A stretch of 64,000 bases of DNA from Dryocola clanedunensis (GCF_025215155.1 NZ_JALHAM010000121.1), one strand, 5' to 3'. Shown: positions 26,938 through 34,912, counted from the stretch's first letter. A program made the numbers and translations. The notes: a model not told the origin generated them from the sequence alone.

Positions 26938-26976
26938 GTTGTCCCCCTTTTGGTGTAAAAACGAACCAGCAAGATG

Positions 26977-26989
26977 GGCAAACTTTATG
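26977..26989 (-). promoter_or_regulatory. Probable promoter of the PTS-transketolase operon
   Basis: A CATAAA-type -10 box on the minus strand (26989-26984) would start transcription near 26977. The CRP site centre at 27016.5 would then be about 40 bases upstream, the class II arrangement. No good -35 is seen, as expected when CRP takes that place. Confidence 0.5.
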
Positions 26990-27008
26990 CAACGCTTCGC
27001 TTTCTGAC

Positions 27009-27024
27009 AGTGATGATTATCACA
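27009..27024. promoter_or_regulatory. CRP binding site
   Basis: AGTGA-TGATTA-TCACA matches the TGTGA-N6-TCACA consensus with one difference. It lies between EIIA and the divergent lacI-type gene. Catabolite control of the PTS operon is the natural reading. Confidence 0.75.
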
Positions 27025-27026
27025 AA

Positions 27027-27038
27027 GATAGCGCTACC
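27027..27038. promoter_or_regulatory. Putative LacI-family operator O1
   Basis: GATAGCGCTACC, 11 of 12 bases like the perfect palindrome at 27061-27072. The centres are 34 bases apart, close to three helical turns. Palindromes with a central GC or CG step are usual for LacI/GalR proteins, so the divergent regulator is the likely ligand. Confidence 0.6.
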
Positions 27039-27059
27039 AAAAATTATCGCGCAAATTTG

Positions 27060-27073
27060 TGATAGCGCTATCA
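27060..27073. promoter_or_regulatory. Putative LacI-family operator O2 (perfect palindrome)
   Basis: TGATAGCGCTATCA is a perfect 14-base palindrome in the divergent region, upstream of the lacI-type gene. It is the better of two related sites. Confidence 0.7.
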
Positions 27074-27194
27074 GATCGTCATCATTACCGGAAATCATAC
27101 GAACCAGACAGATTAACGGCGTATACTTAACCGCGATTTCCCCTGTAGATTCAGGGGGGAAGATGTCACAACAACGATAAGAACAGGCATAACC

Positions 27195-28214
27195 ATGTCC
27201 ATGACCCGAAAGCGACGAAGTACAGGGAAGGTCACGCTTGCCGATGTGGCCCAGCTGGCTGGAGTCGGCACGATGACCGTCTCACGAGCGCTGCGCACCC
27301 CGGATCAGGTTTCCGATAAGCTGCGCGAAAAAATTGAAGCTGCCGTAAGTGAATTAGGCTATATGCCGAATCTTGCCGCCAGCGCGCTGGCCTCGGCATC
27401 GTCCTATACCATTGCCATGGTTGTCCCAAGCCTTGGTGAGTCTGGCTGTACCGAGATGTTTGCCGGTCTCCAGCAGGTGCTGCAACCGGCGGGTTATCAG
27501 ATTGTGCTGGCGGAATCCCAGCACCGGCTGGAGCAAGAAGAAAAGCTGCTGGAAACATTGCTGACTTCCAACCTTGCGGCGGCAATTCTGCTGAGCGTGG
27601 ATCACAGCGATACCGTGCGTAACTGGCTGAACCACGCCAGTATCCCGGTGCTGGAAATTGGCGCGACGCGCGAAGATCCTATCGACATGAACATCGGCAT
27701 CGATAACGTCGCAGCGATGTTTGAACTGACGGAGATGCTCATCAAGCGCGGCTACCAGAATATTGGGCTACTGTGCGCCAACCAGGAGCAGTGGATATTC
27801 CAGCAGCACCTTCAGGGCTGGTACAAGGCGATGCTGCGCCACCATATGTCGCCCAATCGGGTAATCAACGCTGCCGCCCCTCCCGTCTTCTCTACCGGAA
27901 CGGCGCAGCTGCCCGAATTTTTACTGGCCTGGCCGGAACTGGATGCGCTGGTCTGCGTGTCGGACGAACTCGCCTGCGGTGCGCTGTACGAATGCCAGCG
28001 CAGGCGCATCAAAGTGCCGGATGACCTGGCGATAGTAGGATTCGGCGACAGCGACGTCAGCCGCGTCTGCCAGCCTGCGCTGACAACGATTGCGGTGCCG
28101 CATCGTAAGATTGGCATTGAAGCAGGTCGTGCATTACTGGCAAGAATTAACGATGAACCGTGGGATGCTAATCCGACGCTTGCCTCGTCGTTATGTATGC
28201 GGGAAAGCTGCTGA
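27195..28214 (+). CDS. LacI/GntR-type transcriptional regulator of the PTS-transketolase operon
   Basis: 339-residue LacI-family repressor. N-terminal helix-turn-helix (VTLADVAQLAGVGTMTVSRA, about residues 13-32), a hinge helix with PNLAASALAS (about 57-66), and a periplasmic-binding-protein-like effector domain (about 70-339). It reads away from the PTS operon and the operators lie between them. The DNA-recognition helix GVGTMTVSRALR resembles GntR-type members. Start ATG 27195; a second ATG follows at residue 3. The effector is unknown, probably a phosphorylated intermediate. Corresponds in context to Salmonella STM2345. Confidence 0.9.
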   Translation: MSMTRKRRSTGKVTLADVAQLAGVGTMTVSRALRTPDQVSDKLREKIEAAVSELGYMPNLAASALASASSYTIAMVVPSLGESGCTEMFAGLQQVLQPAGYQIVLAESQHRLEQEEKLLETLLTSNLAAAILLSVDHSDTVRNWLNHASIPVLEIGATREDPIDMNIGIDNVAAMFELTEMLIKRGYQNIGLLCANQEQWIFQQHLQGWYKAMLRHHMSPNRVINAAAPPVFSTGTAQLPEFLLAWPELDALVCVSDELACGALYECQRRRIKVPDDLAIVGFGDSDVSRVCQPALTTIAVPHRKIGIEAGRALLARINDEPWDANPTLASSLCMRESC

Positions 28215-28360
28215 GACCGTGCAGGCTAACGCCTGCAATCCGACCACTAACGCCGCCGGCCCAGCGAACCGGAACAGCAAGCGTTGTCGCTTTGAGGCGG
28301 ACGACGTCCGCCCTGTATCGCTGACAAACAAGGAAAAAACGTATTTCTTTGCGCTGCAGA
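28215..28360. terminator. Convergent gap with hairpins
   Basis: 146 bases between the convergent lacI-type gene and the hisD-like gene. TGCAGGC-TAAC-GCCTGCA (28219-28236) and GGCGGAC-GAC-GTCCGCC (about 28292-28308) are clean hairpins. Neither is followed by a T-run, so Rho-independent termination is uncertain. Confidence 0.4.
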
Positions 28361-29668
28361 TTACTCAACAATTCCGGCGTAGGGAACATCACGTTTACCG
28401 TAGCGACGGACCCTGATATTCGCCTGTTCACCGTGTCCCGCGAACCCTTCAAGCGCGCACAGGCGCGAACAGTATTCCCCGACCAGTGCCGAAGCCGCAT
28501 CCGTCGTCACTCGTTGATAGGAGCAGGTTTTAAGGAATTTACCCACCCACAGCCCGCCTGTGTAACGAGCCGCTTTTCGAGTCGGCAGAGTGTGGTTAGT
28601 CCCGATAGCCTTATCGCCATAGGCGACGTTAGTGCGCGGCCCGAGGAACAGCGCCCCGAAGTTTTGCAGATTGTTCAGGAACCAGTCCGGGTCCCTCGTC
28701 ATCACCTGAACATGTTCAAAGGCCAGCTCATCGGCAATCCTGCACATCTCTTTGTCATCCTGAGCGACAATCACCTGACCATATTTTTCCCATGACTGAC
28801 GCGCAATGTGCGCCGTAGGCAGGATCTCCAGCAGGCGAGCGACTTCTTTCAAGGTATCCTGCGCCAGCTTCTCTGAGGTCGTTAATAAAATTGCCGGAGA
28901 GTCAGGACCGTGCTCGGCCTGGCCCAGAAGATCCGTGGCGCAGATTTCACCGTCCACGCTTTCATCGGCAATCACCAGCGTTTCCGTTGGCCCGGCAAAC
29001 AGATCGATGCCCACCCGGCCAAACAGCTGCCGTTTTGCTTCAGCCACAAATGCATTTCCCGGCCCCACAAGCATATCCACAGAGGCGATGGTCTCCGTAC
29101 CAATCGCCATTGCGCCTATTGCCTGAATTCCCCCCAGGCAGTAGATCTCATCGGCGCCTGCCATATGCTGTGCCACAACGATAGCCGGCGCGGGTTTGCC
29201 ATTAAACGGCGGCGCACAGGTAATAATACGGGGTACACCCGCAACTTTAGCGGTGATGACCGACATATGCGCCGAAGCCAGAAGCGGGTATTTTCCACCG
29301 GGAACGTAACAACCCGCCGCGCTGACAGGGATATTTTTATGACCCAGAATCACGCCCGGCAGCGTTTCGACTTCGATATCCAGCATGCTGTCTCGCTGAT
29401 GCTGCGCAAAATTGCGAACCTGCTCCTGCGCAAAACGGATATCGGCAATATCCCGCTCGGAAAGCTGGGCGTAGCAGGCTGCAATCTCCTCCTCGCTCAG
29501 GCGATAGTTTTCACGATCCAGCTTATCGAAGCGGATGGCCAGCTCTCTGATTGCCGCATCCCCCCGCGCTTCAATATCGGCAAGGATCGTCTCCACCGTT
29601 TCACGTACCTGACGATCTGAATCTTTAATGCTTTTATCATCCGCGCCTTTCTTGAGCCATGTTGCCAT
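28361..29668 (-). CDS. Histidinol dehydrogenase-like oxidoreductase (HisD paralogue, HpsN-like)
   Basis: 435-residue zinc- and NAD-dependent alcohol dehydrogenase of the HisD fold, outside any his operon. The family segment GCYVPGGKYPLLASAHM is near residue 118, DLFAGPTETLVIADES near 226, and QAEHGPDS near 250 with the zinc-binding Gln and His. The catalytic Glu-His pair lies in AFEHVQVMTRDP, the zinc Asp in YGDKAIGTNH and the last His in GFAGHGEQANIRVRR. Similar HisD-like enzymes include HpsN (sulfopropanediol dehydrogenase), so a diol or amino-alcohol substrate is plausible but unproven. Start ATG 29668 has GGAG six bases upstream. It is a single-gene unit divergent from a LacI regulator. 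Confidence 0.9.
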   Translation of the reverse strand: MATWLKKGADDKSIKDSDRQVRETVETILADIEARGDAAIRELAIRFDKLDRENYRLSEEEIAACYAQLSERDIADIRFAQEQVRNFAQHQRDSMLDIEVETLPGVILGHKNIPVSAAGCYVPGGKYPLLASAHMSVITAKVAGVPRIITCAPPFNGKPAPAIVVAQHMAGADEIYCLGGIQAIGAMAIGTETIASVDMLVGPGNAFVAEAKRQLFGRVGIDLFAGPTETLVIADESVDGEICATDLLGQAEHGPDSPAILLTTSEKLAQDTLKEVARLLEILPTAHIARQSWEKYGQVIVAQDDKEMCRIADELAFEHVQVMTRDPDWFLNNLQNFGALFLGPRTNVAYGDKAIGTNHTLPTRKAARYTGGLWVGKFLKTCSYQRVTTDAASALVGEYCSRLCALEGFAGHGEQANIRVRRYGKRDVPYAGIVE

Positions 29669-29693
29669 TTTCATCTCCGAAATAAACAGTGAA

Positions 29694-29707
29694 TGCATTC
29701 GAATGCA
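29694..29707. promoter_or_regulatory. LacI-family operator, proximal (TGCATTCGAATGCA)
   Basis: Perfect 14-base palindrome with a central CG step. It covers the predicted transcription start of the hisD-like gene (minus -10 TAAACT at 29712-29707, -35 TTGGCG at 29734-29729, spacing 16). Confidence 0.8.
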
Positions 29708-29734
29708 GTTTAATCCTGGCCTGCTTTTCGCCAA
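29707..29734 (-). promoter_or_regulatory. Probable promoter of the hisD-like gene
   Basis: On the minus strand TTGGCG (29734-29729) and TAAACT (29712-29707) are 16 bases apart and lie between two identical operators. A sigma-70 promoter repressed by occlusion or looping is inferred. Confidence 0.55.
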
Positions 29735-29748
29735 AAGAAAAGCCCCAA

Positions 29749-29762
29749 TGCATTCGAATGCA
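29749..29762. promoter_or_regulatory. LacI-family operator, distal (TGCATTCGAATGCA)
   Basis: Identical copy of the palindrome at 29694-29707, centre-to-centre distance 55 bases. Both sit in the 170-base region shared by the hisD-like gene and the lacI-type gene, so one repressor likely controls both directions. Confidence 0.8.
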
Positions 29763-29838
29763 ATCAGGATCGCATAAGTTCCCTTTTGGTGTGCAAATCC
29801 CGCATAATGCGTACAGACCAAACGACAAAGGAAGAGTG

Positions 29839-30852
29839 ATGAGCGAACGCACGCAGCGCCCCGTAACCAGCTATGACGTGGCAAAACATGCCGGAGTCTC
29901 GCAGTCGGCCGTGTCGCGAGCGTATACCGCCGGCGGGAAAGTCTCTGACGCCACGCGAAAAAAAATCCTTCAGGCCGCAGAGGAACTGGGCTATCGCCCG
30001 AGCTTTGTCGCCCGTTCCCTGATAACCCGGCGATCGAATCAGATTGGCATTGTCGTACCAGGGCTTGTGAACCCCTTTTATGCAGAACTGCTCGATCGTC
30101 TGACTCAGGTCTGTAAAGCGACAGGCTACCAGGTGCTGCTTTTCTCGACGTTTCGTGATGACGATACCGACCCGGTGCTGGAAGAGGTATTGCGCCACCG
30201 CGTTGAAGCGCTTTTTCTGGTCTCCGCCAGCCTGTCTTCCCGCTTTGCCCAGGAGTGCGCCCGCTCAGGCCTGCCCGTTGTGCTGCTTAACCGTAAAAAT
30301 GAGGCGCAAAGCGTTTCCAGCGTGACCAGCGATAACGTGGCGGGAGGAGAGAAAATTGCGGATTTTCTGTTAGCCGGCGGTCATCAGCGCATGGCATTTA
30401 TGGCGGGCCGTGAAAGTTCCTCGACCAGTCGCGATCGTGAGCTGGGCTTCACTGAGCGTCTTAAAGCGCTGGGCGCTGGCGAACCGCTGCGTATACAGGG
30501 CAATTACACCTTGCCTGAAGCGATGACGGCAACACGAACATTGCTGGATTCCCCGGTGCCTCCTGACGCGCTATTTTGCGCCAATGACATCATGGCAATA
30601 GGCGCACTTAACGTTGTGGCGGGTGAGCGAGGAATGACGCCTGGAAAAGATATTTCCATCGTTGGCTTCGATAATATTGCGATGGCCGCGTGGCCGCTGT
30701 TCGGCCTGACGACCTATGAGCAACCCGTTGAAGAGATGGTCGCGGCGGCAATGGAGATACTGCAGGACAATTTAGCCCACGCACAAACGCCGGTGAGTAA
30801 AAGGATTCTGGGCGGCAGATTGCTGGTCAGAACCAGCGCCCGCCTCCCCTGA
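29839..30852 (+). CDS. LacI-family regulator divergent from the hisD-like gene
   Basis: 337-residue LacI/GalR-type repressor. Helix-turn-helix at about residues 10-30 (VTSYDVAKHAGVSQSAVSRA), hinge with PSFVARSLITRRSN, then an effector-binding domain with GIVVPGLVNPFYAEL, FCANDIMAIGALN and DISIVGFDNIAMAAW. Start ATG 29839 (MSERTQRP) is preceded by AAAGGAAGAG. Earlier in-frame codons run through the operator region and are not credible. Distinct from the LacI-type protein at 27195. The ligand is unknown. Confidence 0.9.
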   Translation: MSERTQRPVTSYDVAKHAGVSQSAVSRAYTAGGKVSDATRKKILQAAEELGYRPSFVARSLITRRSNQIGIVVPGLVNPFYAELLDRLTQVCKATGYQVLLFSTFRDDDTDPVLEEVLRHRVEALFLVSASLSSRFAQECARSGLPVVLLNRKNEAQSVSSVTSDNVAGGEKIADFLLAGGHQRMAFMAGRESSSTSRDRELGFTERLKALGAGEPLRIQGNYTLPEAMTATRTLLDSPVPPDALFCANDIMAIGALNVVAGERGMTPGKDISIVGFDNIAMAAWPLFGLTTYEQPVEEMVAAAMEILQDNLAHAQTPVSKRILGGRLLVRTSARLP

Positions 30853-30909
30853 CCGGCGGCGATAGCCTGACGCTATCACCACACAGGTATTGATGCAGGA
30901 CGACGGCGT

Positions 30910-31455
30910 TTATTCCGCAGCCGTTGCTGACTTCGATTCGTTCTTGGCGTTACGCGTCATCCACAGCGACAGCGCTTTTAACGAATCCGGGGTAAAGTCA
31001 TCGCAGCGGGCGGTTATCTCTTCCGGCGACATCCAGCTCACTTCGCTGACTTCATCTTCCTGGAGTGCGAACGGGCCGTGGGAGACGCAGCTGAACAGCC
31101 CTCCCCATACGCGACAGTGGGAGTCTTCAAAATAGAACTGGCCGTGTTCTGCAAAAGGAACGCCCGCGATGCCCAGCTCTTCTTCGGCTTCACGACGTGC
31201 GGAATCAAGCAGCTGTTCATCAGATTGCACAACACCACCGGCTGTAGCATCAAGCATGCCCGGCAGATAATCTTTGTTCTCGGTGCGACGCTGCACCAGG
31301 ATCTTACCCATGCCGTCGTGAACAACAATGTAGGTAGCCCGATGACGCAGGCCCTGCGCGCGCATTTGCTCACGGCTGGCTTGTGCTATCACTTCATTGT
31401 CTTCGTTGACAATGTCAACCCATTCCGTGCCACCAAACTCACTCTGTTCCACCAT
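30910..31455 (-). CDS. yfcD: Nudix hydrolase YfcD
   Basis: 181-residue Nudix-fold protein related to IPP isomerase and Nudix hydrolases. The Nudix box is visible as GGVVQSDEQLLDSARREAEEELGI-like sequence at about residues 73-96 (core REAEEELG). E. coli YfcD has no firmly known substrate. This gene resumes K-12 order on the right side of the accessory block. It is followed on the same strand from upstream by yfcE with a 58-base gap. Confidence 0.94.
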   Translation of the reverse strand: MVEQSEFGGTEWVDIVNEDNEVIAQASREQMRAQGLRHRATYIVVHDGMGKILVQRRTENKDYLPGMLDATAGGVVQSDEQLLDSARREAEEELGIAGVPFAEHGQFYFEDSHCRVWGGLFSCVSHGPFALQEDEVSEVSWMSPEEITARCDDFTPDSLKALSLWMTRNAKNESKSATAAE

Positions 31456-31513
31456 CGGAAACCTTCTCTATTGGGCGCTCTTACGGCGCGTTTAAGATCT
31501 TACCAGCGGTAAG

Positions 31514-32065
31514 TTACGGGGTAATCTCTACCTGTGCAATAACCCTGTTGTTATTCAGTGCGTGAACGGTCAGAACACCATCGTTCAGAATACCGTAGCT
31601 CGCGTCAAAGCCCCCTTTCGGGATGCTCACTGAACCTGGGTTGAAAAAATAAAGCCCGTCGCGTTTTTGCGCCACGGGAAGATGAGTATGACCGAAAACC
31701 AGCACATCATGTGGTGCTAAAGGTGGCAAATTTTCGGGATTGAAAAGATGCCCGTGGGTGACAAAAAGCCGTTGCTGCTCCAGCAGAATCTGCATATAAG
31801 GCGCGGTAATCGGAAATTTCAGCAGCATCTGGTCAACTTCACTGTCGCAATTCCCGCGAACCGCGATGATGTTATCCGCAACGCTATTCAGTAAATCTGC
31901 AACTTCAGCAGGGTTGTACCCTTCCGGCAGCGCGTTACGCGGGCCGTGATTGAGCAAATCGCCCACCAGCACAAGCCATTGTGCGCCGCTTCCCGCAAAT
32001 GTTTCCAGCACCTTTTCAGTGGCCGGTAAGGAACCGTGAAGATCTGAGGCAAACATCAGCTTCAT
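31514..32065 (-). CDS. yfcE: Phosphodiesterase YfcE
   Basis: 183-residue calcineurin-like metallophosphoesterase of the MJ0936/YfcE family. The E. coli enzyme is a Mn2+-dependent phosphodiesterase active on artificial substrates. The metal motifs are FASDLHGS (Asp 7, His 9), LVGDLLNHGPRN (GD), VRGNCDSEVD (GNCD), and the histidines of VTHGHLFNP and VFGHTHLP. The physiological substrate is unknown. Start ATG 32065 gives the family length. Confidence 0.95.
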   Translation of the reverse strand: MKLMFASDLHGSLPATEKVLETFAGSGAQWLVLVGDLLNHGPRNALPEGYNPAEVADLLNSVADNIIAVRGNCDSEVDQMLLKFPITAPYMQILLEQQRLFVTHGHLFNPENLPPLAPHDVLVFGHTHLPVAQKRDGLYFFNPGSVSIPKGGFDASYGILNDGVLTVHALNNNRVIAQVEITP

Positions 32066-32123
32066 AAACCCACACCTCTTTTAATGGTAAGTGGCTCAAT
32101 GATAGCGAACAAAGCCTCCGGGA

Positions 32124-32768
32124 TCAGCCCGAACGTTTTGCCGAACGGGCAATGAAACGCTGCACTGAGGCCCGTTGCCACTGAAAGGCCGCATAACCCT
32201 GCAAGCGTTCTGGCACCGCATCGCCGTTAAGCACCAGACGATTAAGCATCAGCGCGACATCAGTATCGGCAATCGACCACTCGCCAAACAGATTCTGCTG
32301 GCCAACCGGCAAAAGGGACTCTACCGTGGCAAAAAGCTTCTCCGCGGCCTTTTCCCCCGCCGCGGTCAGCGCTGGTTTTTTCACGCCGCCAAACACCACA
32401 TCCGTCGAACGCTCTTCGCGGATCGGCATTAAATCGCTGCGTATCCAGGCCTGAATCTGGCGGGCTCGGGCGCGTTTCTCAATATCAACGGGATAAATGC
32501 GCTCCCAGGTTGGCGGCGCAAAGCGCTCTTCCAGATACTCGGTAATGGCGGAGGATTCGCTCAGTATAAAATCGTCTACCGCAAGCAGCGGCACGCGACG
32601 CGTGAAGTCATAGCCTTTCCAGCCAGGCTGTAGCTGCTGTCCGGCGGCGAGATCGACGGTTTCCGTCGTAAAATTCAGGCCCTTCTCTTTTAGGGCGACA
32701 TAGACGGACAGCACATAGGGGCTGAAAAAGTTAGCATCTGACCAAAGGGTAATTACAGGCTGGCTCAT
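32124..32768 (-). CDS. yfcF: Glutathione S-transferase-like protein YfcF
   Basis: 214-residue GST: thioredoxin-like N domain (residues 1-80, including RVPLLAVDD and SESSAITEYLEERF) and all-helical C domain. E. coli YfcF has glutathione transferase/peroxidase activity and helps against oxidative stress. I chose ATG 32768 (MSQPVITLWSD), which gives exactly the E. coli length. An upstream start would add five residues with no support. Divergent from yfcG, another GST. Confidence 0.95.
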   Translation of the reverse strand: MSQPVITLWSDANFFSPYVLSVYVALKEKGLNFTTETVDLAAGQQLQPGWKGYDFTRRVPLLAVDDFILSESSAITEYLEERFAPPTWERIYPVDIEKRARARQIQAWIRSDLMPIREERSTDVVFGGVKKPALTAAGEKAAEKLFATVESLLPVGQQNLFGEWSIADTDVALMLNRLVLNGDAVPERLQGYAAFQWQRASVQRFIARSAKRSG

Positions 32769-32919
32769 GGTGATCCTCGTCATTCATCGCATCCGAGTTC
32801 TGAACATATAGCGAAAACGGAGGCCTGTCACTTGAGCAAACCTCAACATTGAGCGCCCGTCTCACGTCACAGGACCTATACTGCAAAAGTTTCCCGAAAA
32901 CACTTATCAGAGGCTGTTT

Positions 32920-33549
32920 ATGATCGATCTCTTTTATGCGCCAACGCCCAACGGGCACAAAATCACGCTGTTTCTGGAAGAGGCAGGGCTTGAGTACAAC
33001 ATTCACCGCATTGATATTGGCAAAGGGGACCAGTTCAGACCAGACTTCCTCGCCATTTCGCCAAACAACAAAATTCCCGCAATCGTCGACCATTTGCCCG
33101 CTGACGGCAGCGGCCCGCTAAGCATTTTTGAATCCGGTGAGATCCTGCTTTATCTGGCAGAGAAGACAAATTTACTGCTCAGTAAAGATTTGCGCGAGCG
33201 CACCCACACCCTGCAATGGTTATTCTGGCAGGTTGGCGGATTTGGCCCGATGCTCGGGCAGAATCACCACTTTAACCACTTTGCGCCGCAGTCGGTGCCT
33301 TACGCTATCGAACGCTACCAGGTAGAAACGCAGCGCTTATACGGCGTGCTAAACAAACAGCTGGAGAAAACGCCGTGGCTTGGCGGGCAGGAATATAGCA
33401 TTGCCGATATTGCGACCTACCCGTGGACAGTCTCCCACGAGCGCCAGCGCATCAACCTTGCAACCTACCCGGCGGTGAAAAACTGGTTTGAAAGAATTCG
33501 CTCCCGCCCGGCGACCGAACGCGCTTACAAACAGGCTGAAAACGGCTGA
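32920..33549 (+). CDS. yfcG: Disulfide-bond oxidoreductase YfcG (GST family)
   Basis: 209-residue GST-fold protein of the Nu class. E. coli YfcG binds glutathione disulfide and reduces disulfides without an active cysteine, using a conserved Thr. Here the N-terminal MIDLFYAPTPNGHKITLFLE shows the equivalent TPNG (about residues 9-12), followed by NNKIPAIVDH and FESGEILLYLAEKT. The C-terminus is a few residues shorter than E. coli. It faces yfcF with 151 bases between them. Confidence 0.95.
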   Translation: MIDLFYAPTPNGHKITLFLEEAGLEYNIHRIDIGKGDQFRPDFLAISPNNKIPAIVDHLPADGSGPLSIFESGEILLYLAEKTNLLLSKDLRERTHTLQWLFWQVGGFGPMLGQNHHFNHFAPQSVPYAIERYQVETQRLYGVLNKQLEKTPWLGGQEYSIADIATYPWTVSHERQRINLATYPAVKNWFERIRSRPATERAYKQAENG

Positions 33550-33619
33550 TCCGACGTGTCAAAATCTTCCCGCCGTGGTGTAATCTGTGGCGGGAAGCAA
33601 CACACGGAGGAAACCTGCA

Positions 33620-33988
33620 ATGTCATCCCCTCAGCCAGACGCCATTATTCGTATTAAAAACCTACGCCTGCGCACCTTCATTGGCATCAAGGAAGAAGAG
33701 ATCGTCAACCGTCAGGACATCGTCGTCAACGTCGCCATTCATTACCCGGCGGATAAAGCGCGCGCCAGCGAAGATATCAACGACGCCCTGAACTACCGCA
33801 CTATTACCAAGCAAATCATCCAGCTGGTCGAGAACAACCGTTTCTCGCTGCTGGAAAAATTAACTCAGGATGTGCTCGATATCGCATGTGACCATCCGTG
33901 GGTGTCTTATGCTGAAGTAGAGATCGATAAACTTCACGCGCTGCGCTACGCCGACTCGGTCTCCATGACCATGAGCTGGCGGCGATAA
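33620..33988 (+). CDS. folX: Dihydroneopterin triphosphate 2'-epimerase
   Basis: 122-residue member of the FolB/FolX tunnelling fold, converting dihydroneopterin triphosphate to the monapterin form. It leads to tetrahydromonapterin in E. coli. LRLRTFIGIKEEEIVNRQD and KLTQDVLDIACDH carry the conserved pterin-binding Glu and the catalytic Lys/His positions. Start ATG 33620 has GGAGGA upstream. An earlier in-frame start at 33587 is not supported. yfcH follows after 22 bases, as in K-12. Confidence 0.95.
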   Translation: MSSPQPDAIIRIKNLRLRTFIGIKEEEIVNRQDIVVNVAIHYPADKARASEDINDALNYRTITKQIIQLVENNRFSLLEKLTQDVLDIACDHPWVSYAEVEIDKLHALRYADSVSMTMSWRR

Positions 33989-34010
33989 GCGTAGCCTTCA
34001 GGAGACGCGC

Positions 34011-34904
34011 ATGCAGATACTCATTACCGGTGGCACCGGGCTGATTGGCAGCCACCTGGTTCCTCGCCTGCTGGAAACCGGCCACGAAGTCACTCTGGTG
34101 ACGCGCGACCCGGACAAAGCCCGCGGCCACTTCGATCGGCGCGTGGTGCTGTGGAAAGGGCTGAACGAGCATGAAAACCTTGATGGATTCGATGCGGTGA
34201 TAAACCTTGCGGGCGAGCCAATCGCCGACAAGCGCTGGACAGAAAGCCAGAAACAGCGCCTGTGCCAGAGCCGCTGGCAAATCACCGAGCGCCTGGTGGA
34301 GATGTTCAAAGCGAGCAGCACACCGCCGTCCATTTTTATCTCCGGTTCGGCGGCAGGCTACTACGGAGACCTGGGCGAAGTGGTGGTGACGGAAGACGAG
34401 CCGCCGCACAACGAATTCACCCACAAGCTCTGCGCCCGCTGGGAGCAAATCGCCTGCGGCGCGCAAAGCGAAAACACCCGCGTTTGTCTGCTGCGCACGG
34501 GCGTCGTGCTTGCCCCAAAAGACGGAATCCTCGCGAAGCTATTACCGATCTTCAGATTAGGTCTGGGTGGCCCAATGGGTTCAGGCCGTCAGTATCTGGC
34601 GTGGATACACATCGACGATATGGTCAACGGCATCCTCTGGCTGCTGAACAACGACCTGCGCGGCCCGTTCAACATGGTCTCGCCCTACCCCGTACGCAAC
34701 GAACAGTTCTCCCACGCGCTCGGCCACGCTCTGAGCCGCCCGGCGTTTATGCGAGCGCCAGCCACAGCGGTGAAGCTGATGATGGGCGAATCGTCGGTAT
34801 TAGTGCTAGGTGGGCAGCGAGCGCTGCCGAAACGGCTGGAAGAATCCGGTTTCGGCTTCCGCTATTTTGACCTGGAAGAAGCGCTGGCGGATGTGGTTCG
34901 CTAG
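34011..34904 (+). CDS. yfcH: SDR-type epimerase/dehydrogenase family protein YfcH
   Basis: 297-residue extended short-chain dehydrogenase/reductase (TIGR01777 family). The Rossmann motif TGGTGLIGSHLV is at residues 6-17, and the active-site region has SGSAAGYYGD (about 108-117) with the Tyr but not the full classical YxxxK. The C-terminal DUF1731 segment ends LEEALADVVR. Function unknown. Possible cell-division link is from related SulA-like names only. Transcribed with folX. Confidence 0.92.
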   Translation: MQILITGGTGLIGSHLVPRLLETGHEVTLVTRDPDKARGHFDRRVVLWKGLNEHENLDGFDAVINLAGEPIADKRWTESQKQRLCQSRWQITERLVEMFKASSTPPSIFISGSAAGYYGDLGEVVVTEDEPPHNEFTHKLCARWEQIACGAQSENTRVCLLRTGVVLAPKDGILAKLLPIFRLGLGGPMGSGRQYLAWIHIDDMVNGILWLLNNDLRGPFNMVSPYPVRNEQFSHALGHALSRPAFMRAPATAVKLMMGESSVLVLGGQRALPKRLEESGFGFRYFDLEEALADVVR

Positions 34905-34912
34905 TCGGTAAA

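Noticed and set aside
28361..29668. Call as biosynthetic hisD
   Set aside because: No his genes around, own LacI regulator, and sequence closer to the HpsN-type group. Annotated only as HisD-like.
29689..29838. Upstream extension of the LacI-type gene
   Set aside because: It would translate through both operator palindromes. The ATG at 29839 has a proper ribosome site and the family N-terminus.
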